Positions 28,240-38,810 of a stretch of 47,457 bases of DNA are shown here, in pieces (position 1 is the first letter of the stretch; each line of letters starts with the position of its first letter). The stretch comes from Nemertoderma westbladi (taxonomy: Eukaryota; Xenacoelomorpha; Nemertodermatida; Nemertodermatidae). Location: NCBI GenBank assembly GCA_032718475.1, contig JAUCBJ010008931.1:1-47457 (forward strand), given 5' to 3'. The notes under the pieces are model-generated. The model worked only from the letters and a program-made list of their open reading frames with translations, was not told the origin of the DNA and made no database searches. The translations under genes and the position numbers were made by a program.

Positions 28240-28563
28240 TTTTAATTTTGGATAAATAAATTTATTATAACTGCAATAACAGTTACACTGATGCTGCACG
28301 AAGGCCCCACGCAAATTCTACTTGGAAAATTTTCAAACTTTTGCCAAACAACATGTGTACCAAGTTTGGATAGATTTCATCAAGGATTGGCCGAGTTATT
28401 AACGTTTAAAATAAAATACTGAAAAAAAACGCGACAGAACGACAGGTTGATTAATGGTACCCCTACGCTAAGGCTCACTCACTTCGTGGCTCGCCCCACA
28501 GAACGACAGGTTGATTAATGGTACCCCTACGCTAAGGCTCACTCACTTCGTGGCTCGCCCCAC
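28240..28563 (+). repeat. Dispersed repeat family R1, copy 3, with duplicated tail
   Basis: Matches copy 1 through CACGAAGGCCCCACGCAAATT, TGTACCAAGTTTGGATAG and GAGTTATTAACGTTTAAAAT. Its last 65 bases, from CAGAACGACAGG to GGCTCGCCCCA, are present twice in direct tandem (28435-28499 and 28500-28563). Confidence 0.9.
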
Positions 28564-29065
28564 AGTATCTGCGCCCCTGTTGAAAAATTTTATTTTCTGC
28601 GCCAAACCCTGCTCAGAATACACTTCAAATTGACATTGCTATGCTATGAGAGTGCATACATTTACTACTGTACAGTATGTACAGTATTTCCAGTATGTCA
28701 TCACGTCATTATTTAGTTGTTCTATAAAGCTATATAAAGTTATATAACTACAAATGCCTTAAGGTTAATCCGGCACTGAGTGCGGTGGTAGCGCTGCGAG
28801 GATGCGACGACAGCCCCGACAAAGTGTGTTCAAAATGCGATGCAAAACCAACAGGCTGTCGCTGTCAGTGCCGCCCGTGGTGGAACTTGGCATCGAGGAT
28901 GTCTTCATTTTTATTTTATAAAACTTGTTTTTCCCATTTTTTTCTCTCTTTAATGTAAATGTAACTTCTTTTGGTGGTGGACAGTATTTTGTTTAAATTT
29001 TTAAAATATCTAAGTTAATAAAATAATAATTATTGTAACTACTGTACATATCAAGTGGAGAAAAC
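28564..29065. other. Intergenic with a GC-rich imperfect inverted repeat
   Basis: 28770-28880 is unusually GC-rich and carries inverted words (GGCACTGA...TCAGTGCC and CGACAGCC...GGCTGTCG), possibly an end of an old DNA transposon. No gene seen. Confidence 0.4.
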
Positions 29066-29350
29066 ATGACAAACGCCGAGCTTTATGGTACAATACCATC
29101 TGTATCAACCACTCTCCGTAAACGCAGGTTAAGATTCAGTGGGCACTGTTGGAGAAGTAAACATGAGGTCATACCAGATCTACTTTTCTGGCAACCACAG
29201 CACAAGGCGTTCCTGTGGGCGACCAGATATAAGATGCTGTACATTATAACTTTTGTTGGGCACAGCTTTGCAAAGTTGGCAATGACGTCCAGGTGGGATC
29301 GATACCTCCGTGTTGGAAGTCTTTCGCTAACCATTCAGCTAGCGGCTTAG
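29066..29350 (+). pseudogene. RTE-type LINE ORF2 C-terminal remnant
   Basis: The 94-residue frame begins TNAELYGTIPSVSTTLRKRR, LRFSGHCWRSKHEVI and LLFWQPQHK, the C-terminal region after the reverse transcriptase of RTE-like LINEs (T-N-x-E-L-Y-G, R-R-L-R-F-x-G-H-C, L-L-F-W-x-P). After that the similarity fades. It lacks the reverse transcriptase core and is a fragment. Confidence 0.65.
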
Positions 29351-30094
29351 GTAAAAGGTAGATCTGGAAATACTATACCTGATACCTTGTAAATACTGTA
29401 TATAGACAAACTTGAAAGGGGTACTGAAGAAATTGCGACAACTATGGAGAATGGGAAAGCCTGGAAAAACCTTCTTTACACTACCGAGCTCGCTCGACCT
29501 AGTAGTACTGTAGTAGTACTGTACAATAATGGGGAGCATTATCTATTTCTATAATTATTCTCAGTCACAATTTTTTTTTGCAAAATTTTTATTTCAGTTT
29601 TGCGAAACTTATTGGAAAAAGTTTGTAAAATGTCCTATGTCGCATTAAAATTAAAATTGTTGCCAATTTGTCGAAAAACCCTACGAGAAGGCTATATTTC
29701 TGGTATCAGAAAACGATCGAATACCCCATGGAATACTAAATATAGAATATAAATAGGATATAAATCTATATTTAGTATTCCATGAATACCCCTTTGAAGT
29801 TAGAAAGATAAATAAAACAGATTAAATGTGCAATTTTGTTAAATTAGTAAACAAAAACGTGTTTTCTTAAAACTACTTTTTTAGAGTTAGTTTTACTTTT
29901 TTACCACCCTCCGCCCCACGACATGGTGTAGTATGTAACGACAGAACTCCAAAGCGACTCGATGTGTTGTATGTGAGTTCTACTGTATGTCTATTATGAC
30001 CTACTAAATATATCTTTAGTAGGTCATGTATGTACTGTAGCTACTTTCACATTATTTCATTTATTTGTATGGAATTAATTTCTGGACGCAGGAA
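29351..30094. other. Intergenic with two hairpins, no gene seen
   Basis: Contains the 19-bp-arm hairpin at 29727-29784 and a second hairpin at about 29995-30027 (ATGACCTACTAAA / TTTAGTAGGTCAT). The rest is AT-rich. Confidence 0.5.
29727..29784. repeat. Perfect inverted repeat, 19-bp arms
   Basis: CATGGAATACTAAATATAG and its exact complement flank a 20-bp AT-rich spacer. Confidence 0.9.
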
Positions 30095-30302
30095 CTGGAC
30101 GCAATAAGGGGAATCTCCAGGGGAAATTCGACGCAAATAACAGCTGATTACTCTCAAAAATAAAACTGTAACCTATTGTTTATTGTATTTAGTTTATTGT
30201 TTTGGTTAAAATAACGTGCCACTGTAACCTGCTCCTTCCCCTAAATTGAGAATTTAACATTGAGGCGGGATATTAATTCGCCAAGATGGGATTTGCGTCC
30301 AG
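30095..30302. mobile_element. CTGGACGCAA-ended MITE, copy 1
   Basis: Starts CTGGACGCAA and ends with TTGCGTCCAG. Its interior matches copy 2 (31981-32166) in inverted orientation over nearly its whole length, for example TGGTTAAAATAACGTGCCAC and GAGGCGGGATATTAATTCGC. A run of 14 C follows at the right end, and an extra CTGGACGCA lies just left at 30082. Confidence 0.88.
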
Positions 30303-30675
30303 TCCCCCCCCCCCCCCCTGTCTCGATTACTGACACGCTGAGAACATTGATGAATGACGAGATTCTCCATAAGAACACTGGCTTTAGTGTTGTGTGGAGT
30401 TTTTGGCATGCCAACTGTGTTTACAGTTCAGCAATGTTACATTATGCATTACAGTGAACTATACCAGTATCCACTCTTAATACCGTAATATAAAGTACCG
30501 GTACTGCGGTACAGAGAACAGACTAATCAAACAGACAAACGACCATCTAATCGTTTATTAGCTATTAGTTCTAACCATTATTTCGTTTCTGTATTTGCTG
30601 GCTACCTCCATTCTGGTGACGCTTGACGCTGCAGTCAAACGCTAAAAGGCACTTTTGAGATTCACCCTTTGGACG

Positions 30676-31166
30676 ATGGTTGAACCCAACCCCACCGTGT
30701 CCATCAAACTCCCACCATTTTGGACGTCCCAACCTGAGGTTTGGTTCGTTCAAGCCGAGGCACAATTCGCAATCCATGGTGTCCTATCTGATGACATGAA
30801 GTACTACTTCTTACTGGGAGCCTTGGAGCAGGAGACCGCCAGACGAGTGCTCAAACTCATCCGGGACCCGCCCGTTGAAGAGAAATACAACAAGCTGAAG
30901 ACGCAACTCCTCAAGACGTACGGTCTCTCTCGACGTGAGCGGGCTGTCCGACTCTGGGACCTCAACGGCTCCTGTCGTCCGTCGCATCTCCTTACCGAGA
31001 TGCAGACCCTGCTGGGGGACGAGCAACCCGGCCTCCTCTTCGAGGAGGCCTTCCTCCGACGGATGCCCTCAGAAATCCGCCTCCAACTCGCTGACGAAGA
31101 CTTCCGTGATCTCGACAGACTCGCCGAACGTGCTGACGCACTGTGGGAAGTCTTACGACTGAACTC
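30676..31166 (+). pseudogene. Ty3/gypsy-type Gag fragment
   Basis: An open frame (running on to 31350) whose first about 160 residues match Gag-like proteins of animal gypsy elements: KLPPFWTSQPEVWFVQAEAQ, YYFLLGALEQETARRVL, RRERAVRLWDLN, LLFEEAFLRRMPSEIR and ADALWEVLR. The ATG is at 30676. After about 31166 the frame turns into AT-rich hydrophobic nonsense, so only the Gag N-terminal domain is left; no nucleocapsid knuckle, protease or polymerase follows. It is much more GC-rich than its flanks, suggesting a recent insert or capture. Confidence 0.75.
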
Positions 31167-31350
31167 ACCCATCTATCCTTACAGCGCCCTCATACAACGC
31201 CACTTACATATAATATTTATTGGAATTGTTATATTATCTTCCGGTTATTATTATTATTGTTATTATCCGGATTGGCAACGATTGCTTTTATTCACCGTAC
31301 TCCCATTGCTTTCTTTATGGTTTCTTTTTATATCAAAATTTTTAAAATGA

Positions 31351-31956
31351 CAAACCTAATATTTTATTATATCGCATCACAGATCATATGATGTTATGTA
31401 TTATGACTTGACTATCTATATTTAACAATCATTAACTCAATCTATCTAACCTTGAAATATTTAATATTACAGTTTCATCATTTTGTTAATATTATTTTAA
31501 CCCACTCGAGTGATGAGCAACATATGGCGGTAGGGTATGCTCGTATGTAGTAACATAGGGTAGGGTAACTAGTTGTGACACACTGGCCTGTATTTGTATA
31601 CACTTAATTAGGAGGAAATTTCCCAACTAAAATACCGGTTGGCGGTTTCCACCCACACACATATTTTAGCATTTAATGTCTATCCGGTTATAAAACAGTT
31701 CAGAAATTAACAACCTCTTTTAAGTTTTATTACTGTTGTATTTTCTAAATCAAAGGAAATTTTTTTTGTTATTTATTATTGTTATATTATCTTATCTTAT
31801 ATTGTATTATTTATATATTGTTGTCACATCGAAACAAACCGAGGGATTAGAGTTGGAGGAAGAGGAATATTATTTTTCATTGATCATCATTGCATTGCTA
31901 ATATCTATCAAAAGTCCTAGATTATTGTTGAAATAAGCAATTGATTAAAGGAGGCA
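31351..31956. other. AT-rich, no gene seen
   Basis: The 66-residue ORF at 31736-31936 is hydrophobic and AT-driven; I regard it as chance. Confidence 0.4.
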
Positions 31957-32175
31957 GGGGGGGGGGGGGGGGGGGGGGGACTGGACGCAAAACCCGCCTT
32001 GGCGAATTAATATCCCGCCTCAATGTTAAATTCTCTATTTAGGGAAAGGAGCAGGTTACAGTGGCACGTTATTTTAACCAAAACAATAAACTAAACACAA
32101 TATAACAGGATACAGTTTTAATTTTGAGAATAATCCTGGAGAGGGGTGAATTTTTATTGCGTCCAGTTCCCCCCC
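31957..32175. mobile_element. CTGGACGCAA-ended MITE, copy 2 (inverted), with G/C tracts
   Basis: A run of 23 G (31957-31979) precedes CTGGACGCAA at 31981; TTGCGTCCAG ends at 32166 and is followed by TT and a C run. Copy 1 has a C run at the equivalent end, so the homopolymers belong to the element's ends. Confidence 0.88.
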
Positions 32176-32516
32176 CCCCCTATCTGGATTAAAGACCATG
32201 ACAAATGTGTTGATATTTGTATACCGGGTACTATTTATTGATGTAGTTTTTCTTGGGGGTCGAAATTCAGTCAGGTTTATCCCTGGGTAGAATTCAGTTG
32301 ATAAATTCCTTCAAATTTCCAAAATTAACAAATTAAAAAATGTATTAACAATAACAAATCTTAGCCTATAGATCCTAGACTATAAAATAATAAAAAACAA
32401 TGCCTAACTAAATAAGTAAAAAGAGCGTGGACAATAGGAAATTATAAATTCAAATAAAGTAACAAAAAAAAACTAAAAACTAAATTAATAATATTTATTG
32501 CACTGTAGAGTGTAGG
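32176..32516. other. No gene seen
   Basis: AT-rich, unassigned. Confidence 0.4.
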
Positions 32517-32720
32517 AACTGTTTATATACTCATCGAACAGTTTATAAATCTCCTCGGGAACAGTTTTTATACTCATCGAAAAGTTTATTTACCTCGGGG
32601 ACAGTTTATATACTCATCGAATAGTATATTTACCTCGGGGAACAGTTTATATACCCATCGAATAGTTTATATACCTCGGGAAAAGTTTATTAACCTCGCA
32701 AAATTTATTTACCTCGTGTT
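32517..32720 (-). repeat. Degenerate tandem repeat in the 3' flank of the PWWP gene
   Basis: Units of about 40-60 bp built on AACAGTTTATATACTCATCG and TTTACCTCGGGG recur about five times, ending 9 bases before the stop of the minus-strand PWWP gene. On the minus strand the units supply repeated AATAAA-like words (AATAAAC, AATAAAT), so the 3' UTR may be formed by the repeat. Confidence 0.75.
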
Positions 32721-32728
32721 CACATCAT

Positions 32729-33811
32729 TTACATCGGGACAACCTGTTCGTATTCATTGGCTTTCTCTCCCTCACCTTCACCCTTCTTTGCCCCCTCACC
32801 TTCCTCCCGCTTGACCTCCTTATTGACCTCCTTCACCCCCTTACCGACCTTCGACTGTGGTCTCTTCGCCCCCCTGGGGCGGGGTGGAGGCGGCGGATTC
32901 AGATAGTAATAGCTCTTATAGTACTCATCGCGCAGCTTCTGGTAGACAAACCTCGCGCCCACGCGGATCTTACGGACCTGGTAATGCTGAACTTCTCGTA
33001 GGATCCTGAGGATCCGTGGATGCCTCCACATGATCCGGGGAGTGATGTCCATCTGGTTGAGGGAGTTGATGCAGCGTACGGCCTTGGCGATGTCCGTGTC
33101 CCCCTCGACGAGACTCAAGCGGAGCTCGGCGACCGTGACGGGGGCAGTGAACTCAGCCCGGAGTTCCGTCCAGGCGGTGTTCCGTACCGCACCAACGGTG
33201 CGCAGGTTGAAGGACTTGAACCAGGACCACATGATTTCCGGGATCATGACTGGGCACCTGCCGCCGTAGGGGGGGAAGTGGCGATTGTGGACGTATTGGA
33301 CGACGTTGTAGATGGGCCCGATGCAGATCCAGTTGGAGCGGTTGTGGAAGCAAACCAACTCAGCTGTTGGAAATGGACGGAAGTCGAACCTCCTTCCTTT
33401 CATTAGGCCCCAAGTGTACTCGAGATCGTAGTATTCATTGAGCGCTTTCCAAGTGACTGGCTTCCTTAGGTTGTAATAGAATACCACCGGTATCGGAGGT
33501 ACTCCATCGTCATCGCTGTCGGGAAACTCTTGGTGTTCGAGGTCCTCCTTGAACTGTTTTAGATCGTTTAGCGAGTAGTTAAACGCCTTGTTTCCTCTCC
33601 GGACGCCAAGGGTTCGCTTGTTCTTCTCGTAATCGCGAATCTTCGATGCGGGGACATCCCAGATCTCCTGCGCTCCGAAGAAGTAGACGGAGTATTTATC
33701 GCCCCGTTTCTGCGGTACAGAGACAATACGCGCGGGCCACGCCTGGAAGCCTTCCAGTTCAGCGAACACCAGTTGTACTGGCTGGAATCGAGCTCGCAGA
33801 TTTTTCGCCAT
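32729..33811 (-). CDS. PWWP plus integrase-binding-domain protein (LEDGF/HDGF-like)
   Basis: A 360-residue single-exon gene. Residues about 12-62 form a PWWP domain (VQLVFAELEGFQAWPARIV and YSVYFFGAQEIWDV), followed by an NKRTLGVRRGNKAF segment as in HDGF-family proteins; this domain reads methylated H3K36 nucleosomes. Residues about 214-300 resemble the integrase-binding domain (TFIIS N-terminal-like) of LEDGF/HRP2: AVRCINSLNQMDITPRIM, then HPRILRILREV and a final VYQKLRDEYYK helix. A Pro-rich linker and a Lys/Glu-rich tail end the protein. The middle block (about 105-200) is Trp/Tyr-rich and unfamiliar. It is intronless and distinctly GC-rich, so probably a retrocopy under selection. It would tether partner proteins to active chromatin. 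Confidence 0.75.
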   Translation of the reverse strand: MAKNLRARFQPVQLVFAELEGFQAWPARIVSVPQKRGDKYSVYFFGAQEIWDVPASKIRDYEKNKRTLGVRRGNKAFNYSLNDLKQFKEDLEHQEFPDSDDDGVPPIPVVFYYNLRKPVTWKALNEYYDLEYTWGLMKGRRFDFRPFPTAELVCFHNRSNWICIGPIYNVVQYVHNRHFPPYGGRCPVMIPEIMWSWFKSFNLRTVGAVRNTAWTELRAEFTAPVTVAELRLSLVEGDTDIAKAVRCINSLNQMDITPRIMWRHPRILRILREVQHYQVRKIRVGARFVYQKLRDEYYKSYYYLNPPPPPRPRGAKRPQSKVGKGVKEVNKEVKREEGEGAKKGEGEGEKANEYEQVVPM

Positions 33812-34658
33812 AGCGGGAGCGGAACGTGGTTTTGTACTTCAGTACTTGTACAGTACCTACTGTATTAGTTGTCTGCAAACCTGTAGACTGGTAGAAGCAG
33901 GTAGCTACAGTGCTACAGATAAATTCAAATATTAGATCGGTAGCGTGAGCGTGGACTGTCTATTGTAGGCCTACACACAATTTATTGACAGTGCGATGGT
34001 ACATAATGCGAAACAGATTACCGCAGTCTATAGCAGTATAGGTCAACTGTATGTGGCACGGCGATTCTTTCAGTTTGTACAAGTTTTCAGACAGTACCGG
34101 TGAAGCTGTAATTGTTACAGTAGGCCAACAACTACAATTAATAATAGACAAGCACATTCAGATAACCAGAGTTAGGCTGGTAAGTAGATGTACATTATTT
34201 GCTGGTACGGTAATTGTTTCAGTTTGATTTCATCAAACCGATTGCGTTTGTCATGTGATGTCTACAGCTGATTTTAGTGCTTCCCTTAGTTTCGTCTTGT
34301 GAGTGTGAGTTGTTCATATTGGATGGTGGACCCATAACTAAACGGCCCATACTCCAGGTTGAAAGGCTGACACCCAAACTAACTACGGATTTATTACTAA
34401 TCATGATATGAAATCATGATATGAATTTTACTATTTAATTTGAAATTGATTAATTTCTGGCTGTTCAATTAATATTTATATCTCACAAACAGCACCATTC
34501 ATAAGCATTCACGGTTAGAGAATGCTATTGAAACGAAATAGAAGGGCCCTTAATGGTAGGCAAGGGATAGAAGAGGAGCAGAAGCCAAGTAATTATTTAG
34601 CTTGAAGGATTAAGCGTTACATTTACTATATGTCACCTCGACTCCCGACTCAGCTACC
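33812..34658. other. Upstream flank of the PWWP gene, no gene seen
   Basis: AT-rich, with CTACAGTA/TACTGTA-rich words just upstream of the start. No convincing coding frame. Confidence 0.4.
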
Positions 34659-34835
34659 CAGACAGCCAGACTATCGACTCGGCTACTATGCAGATAGCCA
34701 GACTATCGACTCGGCTACCCAGACAGCCAGACTATCGACTCGGCTACTCAGATAGCCAGACTATCGACTCGGCTACCCAGACAGCCAGACTATCGACTCG
34801 GCTACCCAGACAGCCAGACTATCGACTCGGCTACT
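34659..34835 (+). repeat. Minisatellite, 26-29 bp unit, about 6 copies
   Basis: Units built on CAGCCAGACTATCGACTCGG followed by CTACC or CTACT alternate between CAGACAG and CAGATAG forms. The ORFs across it on both strands are repeat shadows. Confidence 0.95.
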
Positions 34836-37254
34836 ACTGTATACAGATAGCCAGGTTGAAGGTATCAACTCATCTTCACTAAAAGGGGGTGCTGGTGAGT
34901 TGATTATATTGGTTGTCTGGCTTGGCACGCTGCATATGGCTGTCATATTCACGAGTTTAGTGGTCACAACGCTACGAAAATGCCTTTTTGTGAAATAATT
35001 GTTGTCTACAGTAATTGAATTAGGCCTACCAATATATTTCCCAACTTTATATCACATTCCCACATTATTTTTTTCCAGTGTGACACTACATCACGCGTGT
35101 ACAATGTCAGTATGTCGTGGTTGTACCTAAATACAGAATAAGTCTTTTGGATAGTGTAATTTTAGGAAAAAATAAAATATGAAAAATGGATAGAAGGTCC
35201 GGAATTTAGGATTTAATGCAAAATATTCAAAAACAGATAACTTTACTGAACACAAATTATATGTATTTAATAAATTTCAACTAATAAATATTAAGAAATA
35301 TGGAAGTGTGATGCTTTAAACAACTACAATAATCAAACGAAGTAAATGTAATAAAAAGCGTAACAGTGATAAGCTGATTGGCAGTGACGTGATCCAGAGA
35401 TTTTAAAAGAGAATCAATCAGTTGAAGCATTGCTGGAATCAAAATGCAAATACTAAGTTCTTTTGGGGAATGTTTTGGGTTCCGGAACTTATAGATTCGT
35501 TGGTACCAAATGGATGGTCCCACGTGAAAGAGCATAACATTTTAAAATAAAACTAAATGTTTGCTGTCACTCATGAACTGAATTAATTGTGGAAAAAGCC
35601 TTTGAATGAGAATTCATAACCTTCCACAATCCACTTCTTACAACTCAGTACAACTGAAGATTATATGATGAACGGTATAGTTCAGTATAGATCAATGATC
35701 AATATGGTATTGTGACCCGAGTCAGGAAAATGGCTTATACACATTTCACATTGACCAGTAATTCCAAAAATAATCAATCATTAAACACATTAAACATTTT
35801 GTGCTCTAATCACATGGGACCATCCTTTGGTCACATACGACACTCAAAACCTTATAGAATATAACAATTACTGGTATTGAATTCCTAAAACCAATACATG
35901 TAACAACACTGGCAATGAAATATTATTAACTGCTGTATTATATAAATTATTAAGAAATAATGAAATGCATTATATAGGAAATATATTGGGAAATATATAT
36001 TGCGTTTATTGACATACTTTAATCAGTTTTTGTGTATTTACTGATTGGTGCAATTACCTAAATTCGTAAGTTTTAGTCAATTAAAGATATTAGGTCATTG
36101 GTCAGTAAGGATGGCTCATTTTTGCAAATTCACACTTTTGCTTATAATCCAGTTTATATCAACCGATTTTAATGGTTGATGGCTCGTTTTGAAGATTAGA
36201 GCGAGCTCTACAACATAGATAAAATCTGAGTTGCACACTAATATTGTATTTTCACTACAAGAAGTCAAGTCATAAAAATGTATACCTTGGTGTCTACCTT
36301 GGGCGTTGCAAAATATAGTCCCCATGAAATAAACTGCCATACTGAATAAGGAGATTCTCCAAATTCGAAAACTGTAAACTGTGTGCAAACTTACCCCTAA
36401 TATGTTGTGTTAAACTACAGGTAAACAATACATGAGATTCATTTTGAATTGACACGTTATCACAACTACATACCCTCTGATCTCTAGGTGTCCTACTCCA
36501 TCGTCCTTTTTCTATTCTGAGGTTATGTGATTATGACAAGCCTAACCTGCTGTAGTAAAACTTTTTCTAAGGTAATCTGGAATGTAACTTTTTGACAAGT
36601 AAATAACGTGGGGTGTAAGTGTACTATTTATTTCGGATCTATAAAAGACAAACTTACTTGCTGTCTCGGGTTTATTTAAAACAACACCTTTACTTTTTTC
36701 AAAACTATTACATATAGGCAATTGCCGTCCTTCCAGCCGCCGATCACCCAGTTGAAAGTCCAGCTGCATTGGGAGGGGGTGGTGATCCCGACTGGCATGT
36801 TGGTGTAGTTAACCACCACCCCTTCGCGGCTGAACTATTTCTTCCCAACCCAACCACGACCACCCCTTCGTGGCCGAACCATTCCAACCCACCCCACCAC
36901 CGAACCAAATGCCATACGCGGTGATGACAGGCTAATTCAAGAGCTTTAGTTTTAGATACTTTTGATTTGATTATTATAATGATAAATTCAAAGTGCAAAA
37001 CACTGATACAGGTATATTTTCGACCAATTTACCTATATGGTACTGTGTACTGTGGTACTCAATGCAACAAAAATAATACAATAATTACCGGTACTAAATT
37101 AAGTTTTTTATAGTTAAAATCTCCCCCCCTCCCCTTGGATACTCCCATGCTGTAAAACATTATTACATTAAATTTTTCGAACCTTTCTCATTTGTAAGTA
37201 AACACCATAGAATAATATTGATACTGATTCCCTATGAAAAACCAAGACAATAGA
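34836..37254. other. Long non-genic stretch, AT-rich
   Basis: No convincing gene on either strand. Scattered ORFs of 75-90 residues have random-like composition. At 36810-36910 there is a short imperfect repeat (ACCACCCCTTCG(C/T)GGC followed by GAAC). Confidence 0.45.
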
Positions 37255-37391
37255 TTAGCCGTAACGCGACAATTAGCCGTAACGCGACTTTTTGAGTAGC
37301 CGTACCGCGACTTTCAAAGTCGCGTTACGGCTACTCAGAAAATTAGCCGTAACGCGACTTTCCGTAACGCGACATTAGCCGTACCGCCACT
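37255..37391. repeat. CpG-rich hairpin repeat, TAGCCGTAACGCGAC word
   Basis: TAGCCGTAACGCGAC or one-base variants occur at 37255, 37274, 37297, in inverted form at about 37318, and at 37353 and 37377, plus a shortened form at about 37367. The centre, 37293-37337, is a 45-bp palindrome with arms of about 21 bp and a single mismatch. It is strikingly CpG-dense within AT-rich DNA. Confidence 0.9.
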
Positions 37392-37937
37392 GCGCCTTTT
37401 AATCCGGACAAACTTCCTCAAAGAGCCACGAAAAACAGGCTGTCGAAAATTGCTACAGTCCCAACATCTAATCCGCGAGAGGCATGCTTACATAGCATTT
37501 CAAAGGAACTAGCTTAGCAGACCCCCTACTCCCACCCCACCACCATGTACACATAGAGGCGATGAAACCCGCAAACTAGTCGAACAGATTTTCTGGGGCT
37601 TCAGTTAACTATTCTGATAAGTTAATGAACATATTGAATTTGTTTATTTGTAATGATTTGTCGTGTTTATAGCAAATGATGTCGTACACAACACATACAA
37701 AAAACAGACATGTAAATTACTATCAATTATTCAGTTACAGTGCATCTGTCTCCCGAAACTTTAACTATTACATATAGGCTTACTCTGAATATTGAACTGA
37801 ATATACTGACCCCAGATATTATAGCCTACCTTATTTACTTGTTTTCAAAATCACTAATATCGTAACCCTTGATACACAAATCTCATGCCTTAAAGATTGA
37901 ACCCATGTTTACCTTGTTACACCAAACGAAGAATACC
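37392..37937. other. No gene seen
   Basis: Unassigned AT-rich sequence. Confidence 0.4.
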
Positions 37938-38145
37938 TTGCTACACAACACGTATACCTTGGTACACTACTTTGCTACACAACACCTATACCTTGGTACA
38001 CTACCTTGCTACACAACACGTATACCTTGGCACACTACCTTGCTACACAACACGTATACCTTGGTACACAAAACGTATACCTTGAAAATTTAACCAATGT
38101 ATACCTTGGTACACAAAAATGTATACCTTGAACCCATGTATACCT
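37938..38145 (+). repeat. Minisatellite, 34-bp unit
   Basis: Four regular copies begin at 37938, 37972, 38006 and 38040 (TTGCTACACAACACGTATAC then CTTGGTACACTACC), followed by degenerate GTATACCTTG units to about 38145. The overlapping ORFs are repeat translations. Confidence 0.95.
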
Positions 38146-38810
38146 TGGATGTCTACATTGGATAGCATTTAGCGTTACTTCGCCTATAAAACTTTTAGAC
38201 TCGAGTATATTTATATATTTTGACCAGATCTGGAAAGAGCTCAAAAAGACGATTCCAATGGTATATAATATATTGGGGTTCGGCAAGAAATAAAATAAAA
38301 TATTTTGCAACGCTTTGAGCCACGTTTATTGACCAATGACCATTATTATTATTATGTATTATATGAAACTACTATTAGATAACAAGTATGTCACTCTTAA
38401 TAAGAAAACAATTATTTGACATTCCATAACGACACAAAAAGCACATCTAATAATAATAAATGAGAAATGGTATATTGAGTAATTTAATTACATAATGGGA
38501 CAATTTACAATATCTTATTCTAGTATTTAATCCATCAACATGGTCAGTTAAATATATGTCAGGTATTGTCTAAAATGAAACAACAAATAGCATATTTAAG
38601 TTTATCCAGAAGCATGTTTACATGAAACAAAACCTTCACCAAAATGTAAAACTGGATAAACATTAAATTGCTCAAACTTACTCACACCCAGTGATATAGT
38701 GCTCTCTATTGTCTTACATAACATGATTCAATTTTAAAATTAAGTCAAATTCACACACTAAGCGACTCAGCTCAAGCTATCAACCCTCCAATGTCGTTCT
38801 ACTGATTCCA
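38146..38810. other. 3' flank of the CNDP2-like gene, no gene seen
   Basis: AT-rich; would contain the minus-strand 3' UTR. No clear polyadenylation signal was singled out. Confidence 0.4.

Noticed and set aside
30804-31172. 122-residue Ser/Arg-rich minus-strand ORF
   Set aside because: An antisense shadow of the Gag fragment.
33020-33406. 128-residue plus-strand ORF
   Set aside because: An antisense shadow of the PWWP gene with its GC-rich codons.
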